Shown in pieces: positions 1 through 11,155 of a DNA stretch of 64,000 nt. The position numbers and the translations under genes are program-made. Location: contig NC_081148.1 in assembly GCF_958295425.1 (NCBI RefSeq), positions 8,465,466-8,529,465 on the forward strand, read 5' to 3'. Source of the stretch: Solea solea. Its lineage: Eukaryota > Chordata > Actinopteri > Pleuronectiformes > Soleidae. The notes under the pieces were generated by a model that saw only the letters and a program-made list of their open reading frames with translations, did not search any database and was not told where the DNA came from. The number at the start of each line of letters is the position of its first letter. Positions within the stretch are counted from its first letter, which is position 1.

Positions 1-10
1 GCATGGTCCT

Positions 11-28
11 ATCTCACATGTGTGAGAT
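11..28. repeat. Short inverted repeat
   Basis: Two 8-bp arms (ATCTCACA and TGTGAGAT) flank a 2-nt centre. It could be the end of a mobile element cut by the window edge, or chance. There is no transcript evidence. Confidence 0.5.
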
Positions 29-167
29 ATGGAGGTGTACTTACAAACAAGTCGTTTTTATTGTCAACAACGTCCTAGTCGCTACAAACAAGCCGTTGTA
101 ATCGCTCATCAGTGACACTCTCGTCAGCCGTGCTGTTTCAGACCAAAATCACACCCACAGAACACGG

Positions 168-247
168 ACTGTCTTGTGATTGGCCAGCCAACGGGAGCTT
201 TCCCACTGTCTTGTGATTGGCCAGTTACCTGGAAGTGACTTAATTGG
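168..247 (+). promoter_or_regulatory. CCAAT-box array, promoter-like
   Basis: A 20-bp unit containing TGTGATTGGCCAG occurs twice in direct orientation (168-187 and 205-224). Three ATTGG words (inverted CCAAT) lie at 179, 216 and 243, the classic NF-Y target. The array ends about 80 bp before the first ATG of the open-frame fragment at 324, so it resembles the promoter of that unit. Whether it is active cannot be judged from sequence. Confidence 0.4.
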
Positions 248-323
248 CACGTCAGCTGTCAGTCCCGCAGCTCCTCCTCTGGAAAGGCGGATGCACCGCT
301 AGCAATTATCAAAACATTGAGTA

Positions 324-510
324 ATGTCCTCGTCACAACCCCTTCGCCGTAATCCCTTACACATTTGATCCGGAGTCTGACCCAGAGTCAGAAGACACTG
401 TGACAAGTGAACCACCTCCATCACAAAGACTGCTGCAGGACGCCTGTAGCTTGGATAACGTTGTGGTTGCAGAGATGATAAACACACATGCAAATGAAAC
501 ACAAGCGTAG
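324..510 (+). pseudogene. Broken N-terminal fragment resembling fish P2RX7-like proteins
   Basis: The ATG at 324 opens Met-Ser-Ser-Ser-Gln-Pro and stops at 366. The neighbouring +1 frame (from about 340 to the stop at 508-510) reads PYTFDPESDPESEDT and then SEPPPSQRLLQDA. A 'PYxFxPE' start followed by an acidic stretch is what I remember from the N-termini of numerous fish proteins annotated as P2X purinoceptor 7-like. The expected Cys-rich 'WCxCG' segment does not follow; the frame ends about 20 residues later. The frame change between ATG and motif suggests a decayed first exon or a repeat-borne copy. The family assignment is from memory and uncertain. Confidence 0.35.
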
Positions 511-657
511 CATGTAGCTAATGCTAAATGACAAAACAAGCACACAAAGACAGTTTTACGGTTTGTAAAAATTGTAATATACGTGTTGTTGGCACTGTAC
601 GTCACCGAATGTGCCCGGACTCTAGTGCCCGGACTAGGAGGCGCTGCTGTTCAGAGG

Positions 658-676
658 AGTGGTGAAATTCACCACT
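658..676. repeat. 19-bp palindrome
   Basis: AGTGGTGAA and TTCACCACT flank a single central A. Just upstream, GTGCCCGGACT is present twice (611-621 and 625-635). Both lie between the P2RX7-like fragment and a dispersed repeat and may belong to one mobile unit. Confidence 0.6.
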
Positions 677-984
677 GACGTAACTAGTCAAGGAAAACAA
701 TCAAACCCTGCGCTCTCAGCAGTGGCTGAACTGATTGTTATGGACTTTTAGGGCTTCATAAACGAGGTAATGACACAGATACACACACAAACGCAGCGTT
801 AATTGGCACTTCTGGACCAATTTGGTGGAGCTTGGATAATTGTATACCTAACACAAATGCAAAAAAGAATAAATAAATAAATAGATTAAAAAAAACTATA
901 TATAATATCAACGGTGCAAACGTGGGCAGGAGCAAAAAGCGTTTACCGGTCAAACTCCTGAATGTCTGGGTTTCCTGGACAGTA

Positions 985-1238
985 GAATTCACTATAACAC
1001 TGTAACTTTATGTGTTTTTATTCATACTCTAACCTGTTTGTAGCCATCTCTGTTTACCAGTGCAACGTTGATGTTGCCTCTGTGTGTCCTGACATGAAAT
1101 AAATCACTTCCTGTGAGCAGCGTGGAAACATTGCCGGGCGACACAAGATCTAAACACCGCTATACTGAGAAACAAAGAGAGATAGTTGTGTGGAGCTGAT
1201 GGGATTAATTGTTTGACAACGCTTTGAGTTTCAAAGTT
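985..1238 (+). repeat. Dispersed repeat R2, copy 1
   Basis: This stretch matches 37707-37945 in the same orientation with gaps and substitutions. Shared blocks include the 'aattcact' start, 'agtgcaa(c/t)gtt', 'ttgcctc', 'gtcactt/atcacttc' and 'acaag(c/a)tctaaacaccgc'. It is non-coding. I recall similar text from teleost genomes as an interspersed repeat, but the family name is unknown. It may be the intron part of the unit that starts at position 1. Confidence 0.6.
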
Positions 1239-1327
1239 ATGCATTACAATTTAACACAAATGCTACTTTTAACAAAACAGCTGCTTTAGGAGCAATCTAA
1301 ATCTTTACATTTTTTAATAAAGGAGGT

Positions 1328-1530
1328 GGAGCCACAAAGTGGTGTCATTGTTTTATAGTCATCGCTGATTGGAATCCCGGGTTGGACTGAGGGCCTTTCT
1401 GGGTGGTGTTTGCATGTATCCCCATGTGTGCATGAGTTCTCTCCCTGTACTTCAGTCTCCTCCCACTGTCCAAAGACATGCAAACTGAGTCTTATCTGAA
1501 CTGGAAAATCTAAACTGACCAGGTGCGATA
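1328..1530 (+). mobile_element. Degenerate tRNA-headed SINE (family S1), 3' truncated
   Basis: The order of recognisable blocks matches the copy at 9271: a head with 'agtggtg', a B-box relic near 'ggaatcccgggttgga', 'gggcctttct', 'gtttgcatgt', 'tccccatgtgtgcatg', 'ctcctcccactgtccaaaga' and 'acatgca'. The GATG/GGAT tail is missing. Strong divergence implies an old insertion. Confidence 0.75.
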
Positions 1531-1559
1531 GCAAGTGCCTCCTTCCCCAGAATCATCAA

Positions 1560-4500
1560 TGGGCAAGCAATAGAAATTTTGTAAAAATTAATGTTTTTTT
1601 TTTTGGTTTTTTAAAAAAAAAGGATAACACATTCTCTTCTTTTTTGATTGTTTGATTAAGTGTATGCAGAAACACTAAATAAATATGAAGTTCATAAAGA
1701 CATGACATGAAAAACCTCAATGTGATGTTAAACAGAGTAATATATTGATGAGTTTGTGATTTTTGGCAATATCATGTACAGTTTGATGCAAAAAGGAACT
1801 TTAGTGTGAACTTTTACTGTACTCTTCAACTAATGTTTACAGTGCATCATTTAACGCAGATGGGTTGATTTCATTTTGCTTCCATGCAGTGTGAGAGTGA
1901 ATTTAGGAAACAAATATAGTGCGACACAAAACATCAAAAGCTTATTTGCATATTTGCAGATCTGCATGTCCTGTCCACTAAATTCAATCTTGTCCAGAGT
2001 CTGTTCAGGGAAACGGCCACTTGGAAAATATACAACTTCATTTCCCACAGCTGGAAGTCACATCACAAGCAAATAGCTCCAATCTGGTATTGACATCCTC
2101 AGTGTCAAGGGTAAAAAATAAATTGACAAATTTCTCCACTTTTTATTATTAACATCCGCATACACACACACACAGATTTGCTCATCATATTGCGCAAACT
2201 TTCATTTCATGCACAACTCCCACTCTGCCCCTAACCAACCCCCTCCTCCCCTCTGTTGCTCTCCTGCCTGCGGTCGCCTTTGATCTTAATTTGGCTTCAG
2301 TAAAAGTCTTGTACATAGTCATTTTCATATGGATGCTTTGAACACACTGATGGAGGGCTCGTTGCTGCCGCATTCACTTTTATCGTGCAAGCCTTTTTCC
2401 CTTGGAACCCAGCGAGCATATGGTGAACACCCCTCACCAGAGTTTCCTACAACAGAAGGGACCGCCCACTCTTAGCATCTTCTATTCCCCGAGTCCTTCC
2501 ATCACTCTGGGCGTAGAGATGTTAAAATTGGTTACACTGGTAGAGGTATAACAGCGGTGCTTATGAGGCAAAGTTTATTTTAATAGACTCAAGAGACTTT
2601 TAAATTTCCCCGTGTCAGCGAACCTGAAAAATGAGCAACATAAAAATAAATGCAGTAAATTGATATCTTGATCTCACCCATCTGTTCCTTTTTCTCCTGG
2701 ATCAGGTCCTATGTAGGCGGACATCCAAGTCAACCAACAGATGACACATGAGTTCCAATATTAAATATTGCAATATTGAATATCTTTTAATACAAGAATG
2801 GAAAACTGTGTTTGCCCGTCAGAATTTTTCATTCCTGTTACTGAGTTCCAGGATGTAAAGATCATATTTCTTGCTCTGGTTTTTCATTTTACTGAAAAGA
2901 GAAACCTGGCCATTGTTTGCTATACAGAGAGCTACAGTCTTTTGCTCTCCTTGTTTTGAACTGTAGAGCTGCCATGTGCTGCCAAAATGTCTGTCAAAAT
3001 GTCTGTCAAGAGACAACGACCAAAGCAGATCCGCTGTATCACAGACTTGTCTGAGTGAAGACTCTTGCATGTCGGTCCCAGAGCTGCATTTCGCTTACAA
3101 ATTTAAGGTTTGTGTAAATAGAACAATGATTTGACAGTAACCACAAAGCGCATCATTAAGTTTCAGGAAAAGTCATTCATTTGTATAGTCGGAGTTAAAA
3201 TTTATTTTTTATATTGCTGTTTCTGGTTAAAAACGGTTTAGACGATGCATTATGCTGCAGTATTTCTGTCATTAAATAAGCATATGATTTTACTTCCAAA
3301 TGAACAGAATGAACTTGTGAAATAATAATAAACGGTTACAAATAAAACATAATTTGTACTGTCTAGACAGTAATTTTATTCACTTGCTTTGTGGGGATAA
3401 CAATTTTTATCTTTCTATTGTCTAACTCTCTCCCTAGGATTGCTATTACATTGTACGTGAACAAAATACTCCAGAAGGGATACAGCAGTTATCTCATTAT
3501 CATTTCTTAAATGTTTACAGCCATTGTCTTCCTTTACAGTGCAAACATCACGCTGTATATGTAAAAACGCTGCTGGGGTTGTTTTCATGCTTTTATCTTA
3601 AATACATTCTTTCCAGATTGTTCAGCCCTAGAAACCCGGTAATTACCATATATTATCACCTCCACAAGCTCCACCACTAGGGTTGCCATGTTTGAGGTAA
3701 TTATATCACTCCCAAGTTGTCTGTGTAATCGCTTAACAGAAGAAGCCGCTCTGTATTTGTGGGAGCTTTGACACAAATGTTTGAAATCCTTTCTTTGTCC
3801 TCTGTAGTATGCAGTTGGAAATATTGTAGTTGCTCGGATTTGAGTTGCACTTGTAGTGTGAGCCTCTGGATTGAAAAATTGTAAAAATTGAAAATGTAAA
3901 ATTTTAAATTTCAGATAAAATTAGACACATGAACATAAAAATACACGTGACTAAGAACAGAAAACATGGTGACAAGTAAACAAGTGCAGCAGCAAATATA
4001 TTTTGTCGGTTGGGATGTTGGGTTGCGGGCGAATCCACAATCCACAATCCCATCTGTGAAGTCACTGTGAGCTTTTTCTGTATAAAACCAAACCATAATC
4101 CTTCCCTTACCTTAACCAAATGCCTAAACATAACCATGAAGTTGTTTAATAATGATATAGGCACTACAGGTCAGTATTGGGCTGCAAGGCCAGATATTTT
4201 GGCAGAAAACAATTACAAAGATTGTTTACCTACATATCCAGTATACAGTAAGTAAACTGGGGCTACAATGCCCTAGTCCATTCAAATTTCCTATTTCTAA
4301 AGGGGCATCATTAGCAGTCAAGCAAACCCAATCCTAACAAAATTATTGGCATAGTACAAAAAATAATCCACACAGATTATTACATGATGTGGATGGTATA
4401 TTTAATAAATAATATCAAACAACTGTCTTAACAGCAGATTCACACATAAGCTGAATTCATCTCGGTTGTTAATGGAAATGCTCTGGTGGTCTTCCGTCTT

Positions 4501-5400
4501 TCTTTCACGAGTGGTCGTAATTGGCTCGACCAGTTCAGGATGGACAGAAACATGAATCAGTTGGTGACATTCAAATCAGTTCAGTTTCAGTTGTGATTGT
4601 TAAAATATATAAATAAAATAAGGCTCAGTCGTTTTTTGGTGTTATTGATTGTTTTTAGCCTCAAGTCATGTGACTAATTGCATCTGCCCATGCTCATCTG
4701 ATGAGAGGAGATGTGGTCCCAGACCCTGAGCGTTTTAACAACCTGCAGATGAAACTCAACAGTTGTATTTTTTTCCTAATGATCCTGCCTTAATAATATC
4801 CTCACTAGCTTTATATGTACAAAATGGAATCTGGTAAACAGTAGATTTGCTCTTGTCATTGTGTTGCAGTGGAATGTAAGATTCCTAGTGTTATATACCA
4901 CTGTGGGACAGGTTTGAGTACAACCAGTGACCTTCACTGTACTGGAGTGGAAGTATACATTTTATAGTTTGGTCAAACCCTGGACAAATAAATCTTTGGT
5001 TATGAATTGGGATCCTTACCATGGCAGTAGAAAACTTTCACATTTATGATGTGATGTTTGTGCAACAAAAATGGACACCGTTTTGGGATGAAACCCTTGT
5101 GTAACATCTATTCTTGTCGCTTAACCTCACCCTTACCCTGGGCCCATTTGAGGGTTTTTAGATTGTAAATAGCACAACCATGCTGGGACACATCAGACTC
5201 TTTCCTGCCACCACAGACACCATTATCATTCCGACGCTTATTTCAGCTGACTGTGATATTGTGCTGCATTTCCGTGTTTGGTGTTGTCTGTTTCCATCGC
5301 GCCAGCTGTTGGGTTATTTATAACTGTGGTTGCTGATCTAAATGAGCTAGTAATTAGGCAGCAATGCTTTTTAGGAGACAACCGCTCATTCCCATCAATC
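1560..5400. other. AT-rich non-coding stretch
   Basis: No open frame here looks like a protein. A perfect octamer ATTTGCAT (POU-type site) is at 1944-1951, next to a second 'atttgcag'. Runs such as 'ccttaccttaaccaaatgcc' (about 4105-4125) resemble 'taaccctaa'-type fish repeats. Around 3610-3635 'gttcagccctag' resembles the end of a hAT-like repeat. Otherwise I see nothing specific. Confidence 0.5.
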
Positions 5401-5402
5401 CA

Positions 5403-5480
5403 TCCGCCCGTCCCTCCCTCCCTCTCTTCTTCCCTTCCTTCCCTCCTTCCTCCTCTCGTTCCTCTCCTCTGCCCTCACCT
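5403..5480. repeat. Polypyrimidine (CCT/CTTC) tract
   Basis: Nearly uninterrupted C/T sequence built from CCCT, CCTT and CTCC units. It explains the proline/serine/leucine-rich open frame across this region. Confidence 0.9.
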
Positions 5481-6840
5481 TCACTGTCTCTGTTGTCCCC
5501 AAACAGGAGACAAGTGGGAGATAAAGGGGAGACTTGACTTCACTGAATAATTGAAGAGGTTTTTACAAGAGAAACGGCTTGCTATCTGACCATATAAAGG
5601 TAACACATGGCGCACTATCAGACCTGAGCAGGCGCATACATGCACACAAATGTGCACTAAGGTGCCATGGGGTCAAAGGCACAGCCTAAAAAAAGCCAGA
5701 CAGCTTTTAATTGGATGCAACTATCAGCAACATCACCTTCTGTCGACGTACTGCTGACACACTAAACCTTCACCCTGAACCTGTTTGAGCAGAGTAACAA
5801 ATCTTGGCTGCTGTTGTGGCTTCACCAGGTGACTTTTGTTTGTATGTTTTCCGGTTGCTTTAACAGTCATCAAAAAAAAAAAAATGACGAAAAATGCCTG
5901 TAATCCCCCACCCATCTCCCTTCCCTGGTGAACAACCCTTTACCTCATGCTAATTTCCAACTTTCAAAGCTTGTAAACTTTATCTAATTATACACAAGTC
6001 GACGGACTCCCTCTTCCAGATTTTTGGCAGGTTGTGGTGTTAATTTATGAAAAACAAATGTGAAATATGCAGATGTCTTTTGTTTGAAGCAGCTGTTTGG
6101 TGCTGTTGCCAGGTTTCAATCAGGCGGTCTCTGGGGATACCCGTGTGTGAGATCTGTGGCCAAGGCCCCCCGTTTGATGTCTGACAGGGATGGAGGGATG
6201 AGGCTCAAGTGCGGGTGCTCATCCACAGCCAATACATGATTACAGTGCAGGGTGTGCGTGTGCATGCTTTTTTACTATGACATGATAAAGCAGGAAATTC
6301 CCAGTCATTTATAAAAGTAACGAGGGACAAGATGTAGTCTAATTATTTGATGCAGGAGAATTGATTTTAGTCTGAACTTTGTGTCGCTTCCAAGTCATAA
6401 TCGTATATTAGATCACCACTAGATTTGTTGTTTTGGCAATGCTATAATGACCAAATAAATCTATTTCTCAATATCTTTATTGGAATGCAACCAGAAAAAA
6501 ACTGGAAACATGTATGCAGTATTAAAACTGTAGTGTATAACAGATGTCACACATGTCGGTAACATTGAAACCATTGTCAAATGAGTTCACACAACCCCGA
6601 TGAAGTGTTTCCGCTTCACTCTGTTTCTCAGTAGGACAGGGTTTTGTTTTTGTGTCAAAAGTAAAATGGCAGCAAACTTTGGGTCATGGAATTAACCGTG
6701 GTTCTCTGACTCCTGAGTGAGGTAGTGAGATACTGAAATGAACGTATGTTGAAAGAGAGTGGTCCGAATATGGACCTGTAATTGTCCTTTCAGAAAGCTC
6801 TGCGTTCTCACCTGATGCATGGAGTAATCTGGGGGTATTG
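5481..6840. other. Unique non-coding sequence
   Basis: It contains an A13 run at 5872-5884. The stretch at 6110-6240 is more GC-balanced and complex than its surroundings. No gene, RNA or mobile element is recognised. Confidence 0.45.
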
Positions 6841-6843
6841 ACA

Positions 6844-6951
6844 CCATCCATCCATCTTCTACCACTTTATCCTCCACATGAGGGTCGCTGGTGCCAATCC
6901 CAGCTGACATAGGGTGAAAGGTGGGGTACACCCTGGATAAGTTGCCAATCC
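6844..6951 (-). mobile_element. SINE family S1, 5'-truncated tail fragment
   Basis: It begins with (CCAT)n, the reverse complement of the GATG/GGAT tail. It continues with 'cttctaccactttatcctcc', 'acatgagggtcgctgg', 'cccagctgacatagggtg' and 'ggtacaccctgga', matching the antisense of the copies at 9271 and 50080 and the same-strand copy at 51509. About 110 bp of the 3' part are left. Confidence 0.9.
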
Positions 6952-7194
6952 TTTTCGGCAGGGCTGTCGCTAAATACGCCAGACTCTTCTGTTAAATGTT
7001 GAAATTTCAGTAATTTCCTTGCTAAATGTTGGAGATTAACACACGTCTTCAGGATTTTTAAGTCTTTTAGTTTTTAACTGACCGTTACAGTTCGGCATTG
7101 TTCGGTTTTGATTCCTGTGTCGGACGTTGCACTCATGTCTCTTCTAGCGACGACACTCTGACCAATCAGTGGCCGACACATCTGTCAATGTCAC

Positions 7195-7262
7195 GTATAC
7201 TATCGGCTCAGCTCGCTTGGAACCTCGCCAGAGCAGGTACTAAAAAAGTACCAGGTACTGGG
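7195..7262. mobile_element. hAT-like repeat fragment with GGTACT hairpin
   Basis: 'agctcgcttggaacctcgcc' followed by GGTACT-AAAAA-AGTACC (arms 7236-7241 and 7247-7252) is a string I recall from non-autonomous DNA transposons in fish genomes. Ends and target-site duplications could not be set. The broader unit may cover about 6990-7300. Confidence 0.4.
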
Positions 7263-7467
7263 AAAGCAAGCACTCTTTCAATCACACGATTCTATTGAAA
7301 ATGCCAAATATCACAAACATAAAACCAGAATTTTGTATTCGCAAAGCCGCTCCCAAAGTGTGCTAAAACAACACAGGTAGTTGTGGCCACTTTGGCACCG
7401 TACTGTATCACAAAATATCTTCTTTATTTTGACCTTTTGTAAAACAAACTTCTTTTATTCCCAACAG

Positions 7468-7544
7468 TGCTCCCTCGACTGCGTCCTCAGAGGATCCAGT
7501 GAAGCAGGCCACAGTGGATTCATCTCTCCTGCAAATTGCATGCA
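7468..7544 (+). other. Candidate 77-bp exon, possibly from a hAT/ZBED-type element
   Basis: A good acceptor ('cttcttttattcccaacag') precedes it and a consensus donor (GTAAGT at 7545) follows. One frame is open throughout and reads APSTASSEDPVKQATV, then DSSLLQIAC. A Ser-rich linker followed by 'KQ(x)T(x)xS' is the kind of text found after the BED finger in hAT transposases, and a hAT-like repeat lies 200 bp upstream. No other transposase exon is recognisable. Chance splice-like pairs of this size are not rare. Confidence 0.2.
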
Positions 7545-7820
7545 GTAAGTGAACTCTGTAATGATCTCTTTTGATCTGTTGTATAAGTTTAAGTGAGCAT
7601 CTCAAAGTAGAAGAAAAAAAAGATGAGAAGATGTGAAGTGAGATGCCAGGGTGCATTTACATCGACCGTGCTCTTACAAACGCTGGCAGCCATGTTCATG
7701 GCTAATTTATGGCGCTCATTAAGTGACATGAAACACACACACACAAAAAAATGCAGCAATTATCATTTATCTTGATATATTATTTACTAGGGATCATTTT
7801 CCTACTTGGTTGGGGACTGG

Positions 7821-8021
7821 AGTGAGAGCGGTGGAGAGGGGAGGAGGAATGAGATGGTGGAGGGAGGGAGGGAGGGAGGGATGGATGGAGGAAGGGAGGA
7901 CCACAGGGGTTTGGAGACAGCTGGCAGAGGGAGAGAAGCAGTGAGAGACATGGAGAGAGGGAAGACAAGACAGAAGACAGAAACAATGTGGCGAGGCTGT
8001 TTGAGGATTTTTTTTTTTTTT
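7821..8021 (+). repeat. Polypurine tract with GGGA repeats and T14 run
   Basis: A G/A-rich stretch contains five GGG runs separated by single A (7862-7880), a textbook G-quadruplex pattern on the plus strand. GATG/GGAA units follow, and a T14 run lies at 8008-8021. Long open frames on both strands are products of this composition. Confidence 0.9.
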
Positions 8022-8740
8022 CATGATCAATATCTCTACAAGGTTTTTGTATTAAAAAAACAAAGGAACTTACAAAATCCAAAAGATACTGATATAATCT
8101 ATTTAATCTCATTGTTCACCTCAGGCCTACTCACATAACCTCCCCAACAGCTAATAAATACAATATATGGCATATAAAATATGATTAGTGATATAAAGAC
8201 ATGATTGCGCCTGGCCAGTTGAACTTGCTTTGATTAATCATTATGAACTATTTGAAGGTGCACTGTCCCACACAGGCTTCCACCAGACATAATTACACAA
8301 TGTCATACAATGTCATGCTCGCAATATAAATAAGGCTGTATTATGATGATAGCATGTTTAATATTTGAGTGGTAATAATTTATAACCACATTCATTATAA
8401 CGTCAATTTAATCACCAAAAAAAAGAAGAAGAAAAGTCTGTCTATAACAGTTGACCCTGTGAGCTGCTTGTTTGATTGGAGGTTTCAGAAGTTTAAAACT
8501 AAGGCAGCTTCAGAATTTAGTCTCTTTCTACGTCACATGTTTAATCAAAGAAAAACAAAACAATGCAACCACAACTCGGAGTGAAGGCCTCCCTCTCTCA
8601 ACTAGGAAACGGTCATCACGCGGAAAATGTAAACAGTGGTTGTTGTGTGGCATAGGGAAATCCAGCTGTCTTGATACTATGTTCTAGATACTAATGCAGA
8701 TGGTTTTAAAAATGACTCCTACTGCTTTAAGATTCAGTAG
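8022..8740. other. AT-rich non-coding stretch
   Basis: No gene recognised. The part from 8580 to 8740 ('aaacggtcatcacgcggaaa' and following) may be an unclassified DNA-transposon remnant, because it leads into the GC hairpin at 8748. Confidence 0.35.
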
Positions 8741-8747
8741 AGCCGCG

Positions 8748-8779
8748 GGCGGCGTGTGGCTTAGTTTGCTCACGCCGCC
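8748..8779. repeat. GC-rich inverted repeat followed by a Kozak ATG
   Basis: GGCGGCGTG (8748-8756) and CACGCCGCC (8771-8779) are perfect 9-bp arms in otherwise AT-rich DNA. The right arm ends in GCCGCC directly before ATG at 8780, a full Kozak context. That ATG opens only 39 codons with no recognisable motif. Confidence 0.6.
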
Positions 8780-9261
8780 ATGTTGGCAGGAAAAGGTTCT
8801 GAAAAATGTCTAGGAGTGCCAGTTTCAAGCTGTAAGAGTTCACTGTGCACTTTAAATCTATGGAGATGGAGCAATATATCACAGAACCTGACAGACTGAT
8901 TATATCTGATTCTTATAATACCCCTGGGTGCTTTATCGGAGCCAACATTATTCCAGACCTGGAGCATTATCATATCTTCAACTTTCTGATCAACTTTTCC
9001 TCATTCTACCTCAGAGAATGCGTACATATAGCAATAAAAGCATGTACAATAAAGTATAAAGTCATAAATGATTTAAGGTAATTAGCGCTGAGTTTGTAAT
9101 GCCGTTGATTCACAGTTTCCCAGTCTGCAGTTAAGCGGAAACTTAAGGGAAATTTAACATGCAGTGTTTGTACCCCTAAATGTGTTGAAGAGAATAAAAG
9201 TTTTATGAGTGTCATAGCGTGTCTCAAAATATAGTAAGGCTTTTCATTTTAGTCCAACATG

Positions 9262-9569
9262 ATTTCACACTGGCCACACAGTTCGTGTAGTCTTGGCTTT
9301 GCAGCAAGAAGACCTGAGTTCGCAAGCTTTTCTGCATGGAGTTTGCATGTTCTCCCCGTGTGTGCATGGGTTTTCTCCGGATTCTCTGTTTTCCTTTCAC
9401 ATAAAACAACATGCAGATTTGTGGATTAGGCAAATTGGACACTGAGAGTGAATGCCCTGTGATGGACTGGCGACCTGTCCAGGGTGCACCCTATGTCAGC
9501 TGGGATAGGCACCAGCCCCCTCCTCATGTGAAGGTTAAAGCAGTAAAAGATGGATGGATAATTTCACAC
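9262..9569 (+). mobile_element. Near-full-length SINE (family S1) with target-site duplication
   Basis: The element runs 9271-9560. It has a tRNA-like head starting 'tggccacacag', a degenerate A box ('gtgtagtcttgg') and a B box relic ('gagttcgcaagc', 9316-9327). The body includes 'tgcatggagtttgcatgttc' and 'gatggactggcgacctgtcc', and the tail is (GATG/GGAT)n. It is bracketed by ATTTCACAC at 9262-9270 and 9561-9569, a perfect 9-bp duplication, showing retroposition. It does not fold as a functional tRNA. Confidence 0.92.
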
Positions 9570-9570
9570 C

Positions 9571-10080
9571 AGTAACATGTAAACGTCAGTGTCAGTGTCT
9601 AGCTATGAGTGTGGTTTTTCCACCTCTGCTATCCTCAGTGATCTGCCATTAGCTTTCCCCTGACTGTTTTGGCATCCTGGTGCACAAGAGCTGTCCACCA
9701 TCTTCACTTTTTATGAAAACGGATGAAGAGACACTCATATTGTCTGGTATACTGTGTATACAGGGCTTATGTATGTCTATGGATATGAACGGCACAGTCT
9801 CCTGCAAAAATGGCGTTGTTTTGGTCTTGACTCAAAACGTGATGGGATTGTGTGATTGGGATTGTTTTACTGAAAACGATAAGAATAGAGCATCCGGTTG
9901 AGTACTGAAGACCTTTTCTGAGAGTGTTGATGGCAAAGGTCTTCACGATAACTCGCACAGCAGCGGATCATCTCCCCAATACGTCCCCGATGTGTTGATA
10001 CGTTTTTTTTTGCTCCTCATTACACCAGGGCTGGCTGTTAGTCACAACAATGTCACTGAGATGGCACTCTAATTAACATT
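9571..10080. other. Non-coding stretch, nothing recognised
   Basis: Complex sequence with no open frame of interest and no repeat that I can name. Confidence 0.4.
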
Positions 10081-10104
10081 ATAAATATGTTGCATTCCCA
10101 CCTC

Positions 10105-10340
10105 TACATTTTTCACTCTCTCTTTTGCTTTTTTGTTGTCTGCATCTCAACATAAGCTCCCCTCACTCGTTCTCAATAATTGTCTCTCATTCTTTCCAGC
10201 CATACTTTTTTTGTGGATCTTAATTTATTCTAAGCGTCTCCCTTTCTGCTTATTATCCTTTTTTTCCTCCCTCTTTACTCTTTCACGCTTTCTTTCTCCC
10301 TCTGTCTCTTTTTGCATCTCCCAAGACCCCCCCCCCCTTT
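10105..10340. repeat. Pyrimidine-rich stretch with C11 run
   Basis: Long C/T-rich sequence ending in eleven consecutive C at 10327-10337. It accounts for the Leu/Ser/Phe-rich frame there. Confidence 0.85.
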
Positions 10341-10550
10341 TGTGGGTCAGTGACAGATGCCTAATTGAATGATGGATGTCCCTTTAATATGCTCTAATTG
10401 AACTACAGGCTCAGTGATTGGCTGGCGCTCGTGCTGTTGGTCTCATCTGATTGGTCAGACGTGTTGTGTTGAGGGTTCAGGGGTTGGTTGCTGGTTGAGT
10501 GCTACTGGCGGCTGGCAGGAAGGCAGTCCTACTCTCCATCTGTCTTTCTT

Positions 10551-10575
10551 CACACACACACACACAAACACACAC
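10551..10575. repeat. (CA)n microsatellite
   Basis: Interrupted CA repeat with one extra A. Confidence 0.95.
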
Positions 10576-10978
10576 TTTTACTTGCGATGACCAACCCACC
10601 CCCATCACCTCAGCCTTTCTTCTCACCTCTCCCACGAGGGAATGATATCCCATGCTCCTGTGAATCTTAATAAATGATGGAAATGCAGCCTGTTGAAGCC
10701 ACATATATTAATAGCACGCACTTCTGTGTTTTCGTGTTGGCGTTTTGCCCTTGTCGGTCTCGTCTTTGTACTTAAATTCAGCCTGATGTTACAAGACCCA
10801 GCGTCTTCATCCGCGCGCTTTCTCCTCCAATCAGAAGCACACGCAATCAAATACAGGCGTGCGTTACATTCACCGACACAGAATGAGACACATGCGGGGG
10901 ACACATGAACACATATAGACATGTATTAAACGCACAGACATACGGACACACACTGGTGGGTGTCTTGGACCGGCCCTG

Positions 10979-11105
10979 ACCTGACAAGCGGGCGATGAAG
11001 ATTAATGCATCCTCTCTGAGTGACAGGCTGGGGAATTGAAGGGCAGAGGGCCTCGTTAATCAAGAGCTTGACAGGTGCCATTCAGGCCCTCTGAACACAG
11101 CCACA
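10979..11105. promoter_or_regulatory. Enhancer-like segment with MEIS/TGIF words
   Basis: Dense, unique sequence with TGACAGG at 11021-11027 and 11069-11075 (MEIS/TGIF-type), ATTAATGCAT at 11001-11010 and TTAATCA at 11056-11062. It sits directly beside another such block at 11279 across a CA repeat. The class is inferred from composition and motif density; conservation was not tested. Confidence 0.3.
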
Positions 11106-11108
11106 GCT

Positions 11109-11114
<6 letters not shown>

Positions 11115-11150
<36 letters not shown>
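11115..11150. repeat. (CA)18 microsatellite
   Basis: Perfect CA repeat of 36 bp. Confidence 0.98.

Positions 11151-11155
<5 letters not shown>

Noticed and set aside
5278..5550. 90-codon frame ending after an acceptor-like 'ccccaaacag'
   Set aside because: The middle is a polypyrimidine tract, and the segment after the acceptor-like site is only 14 codons with no family match.
7780..8138. 110-codon frames on both strands
   Set aside because: Products of the GGGA polypurine tract and T14 run.
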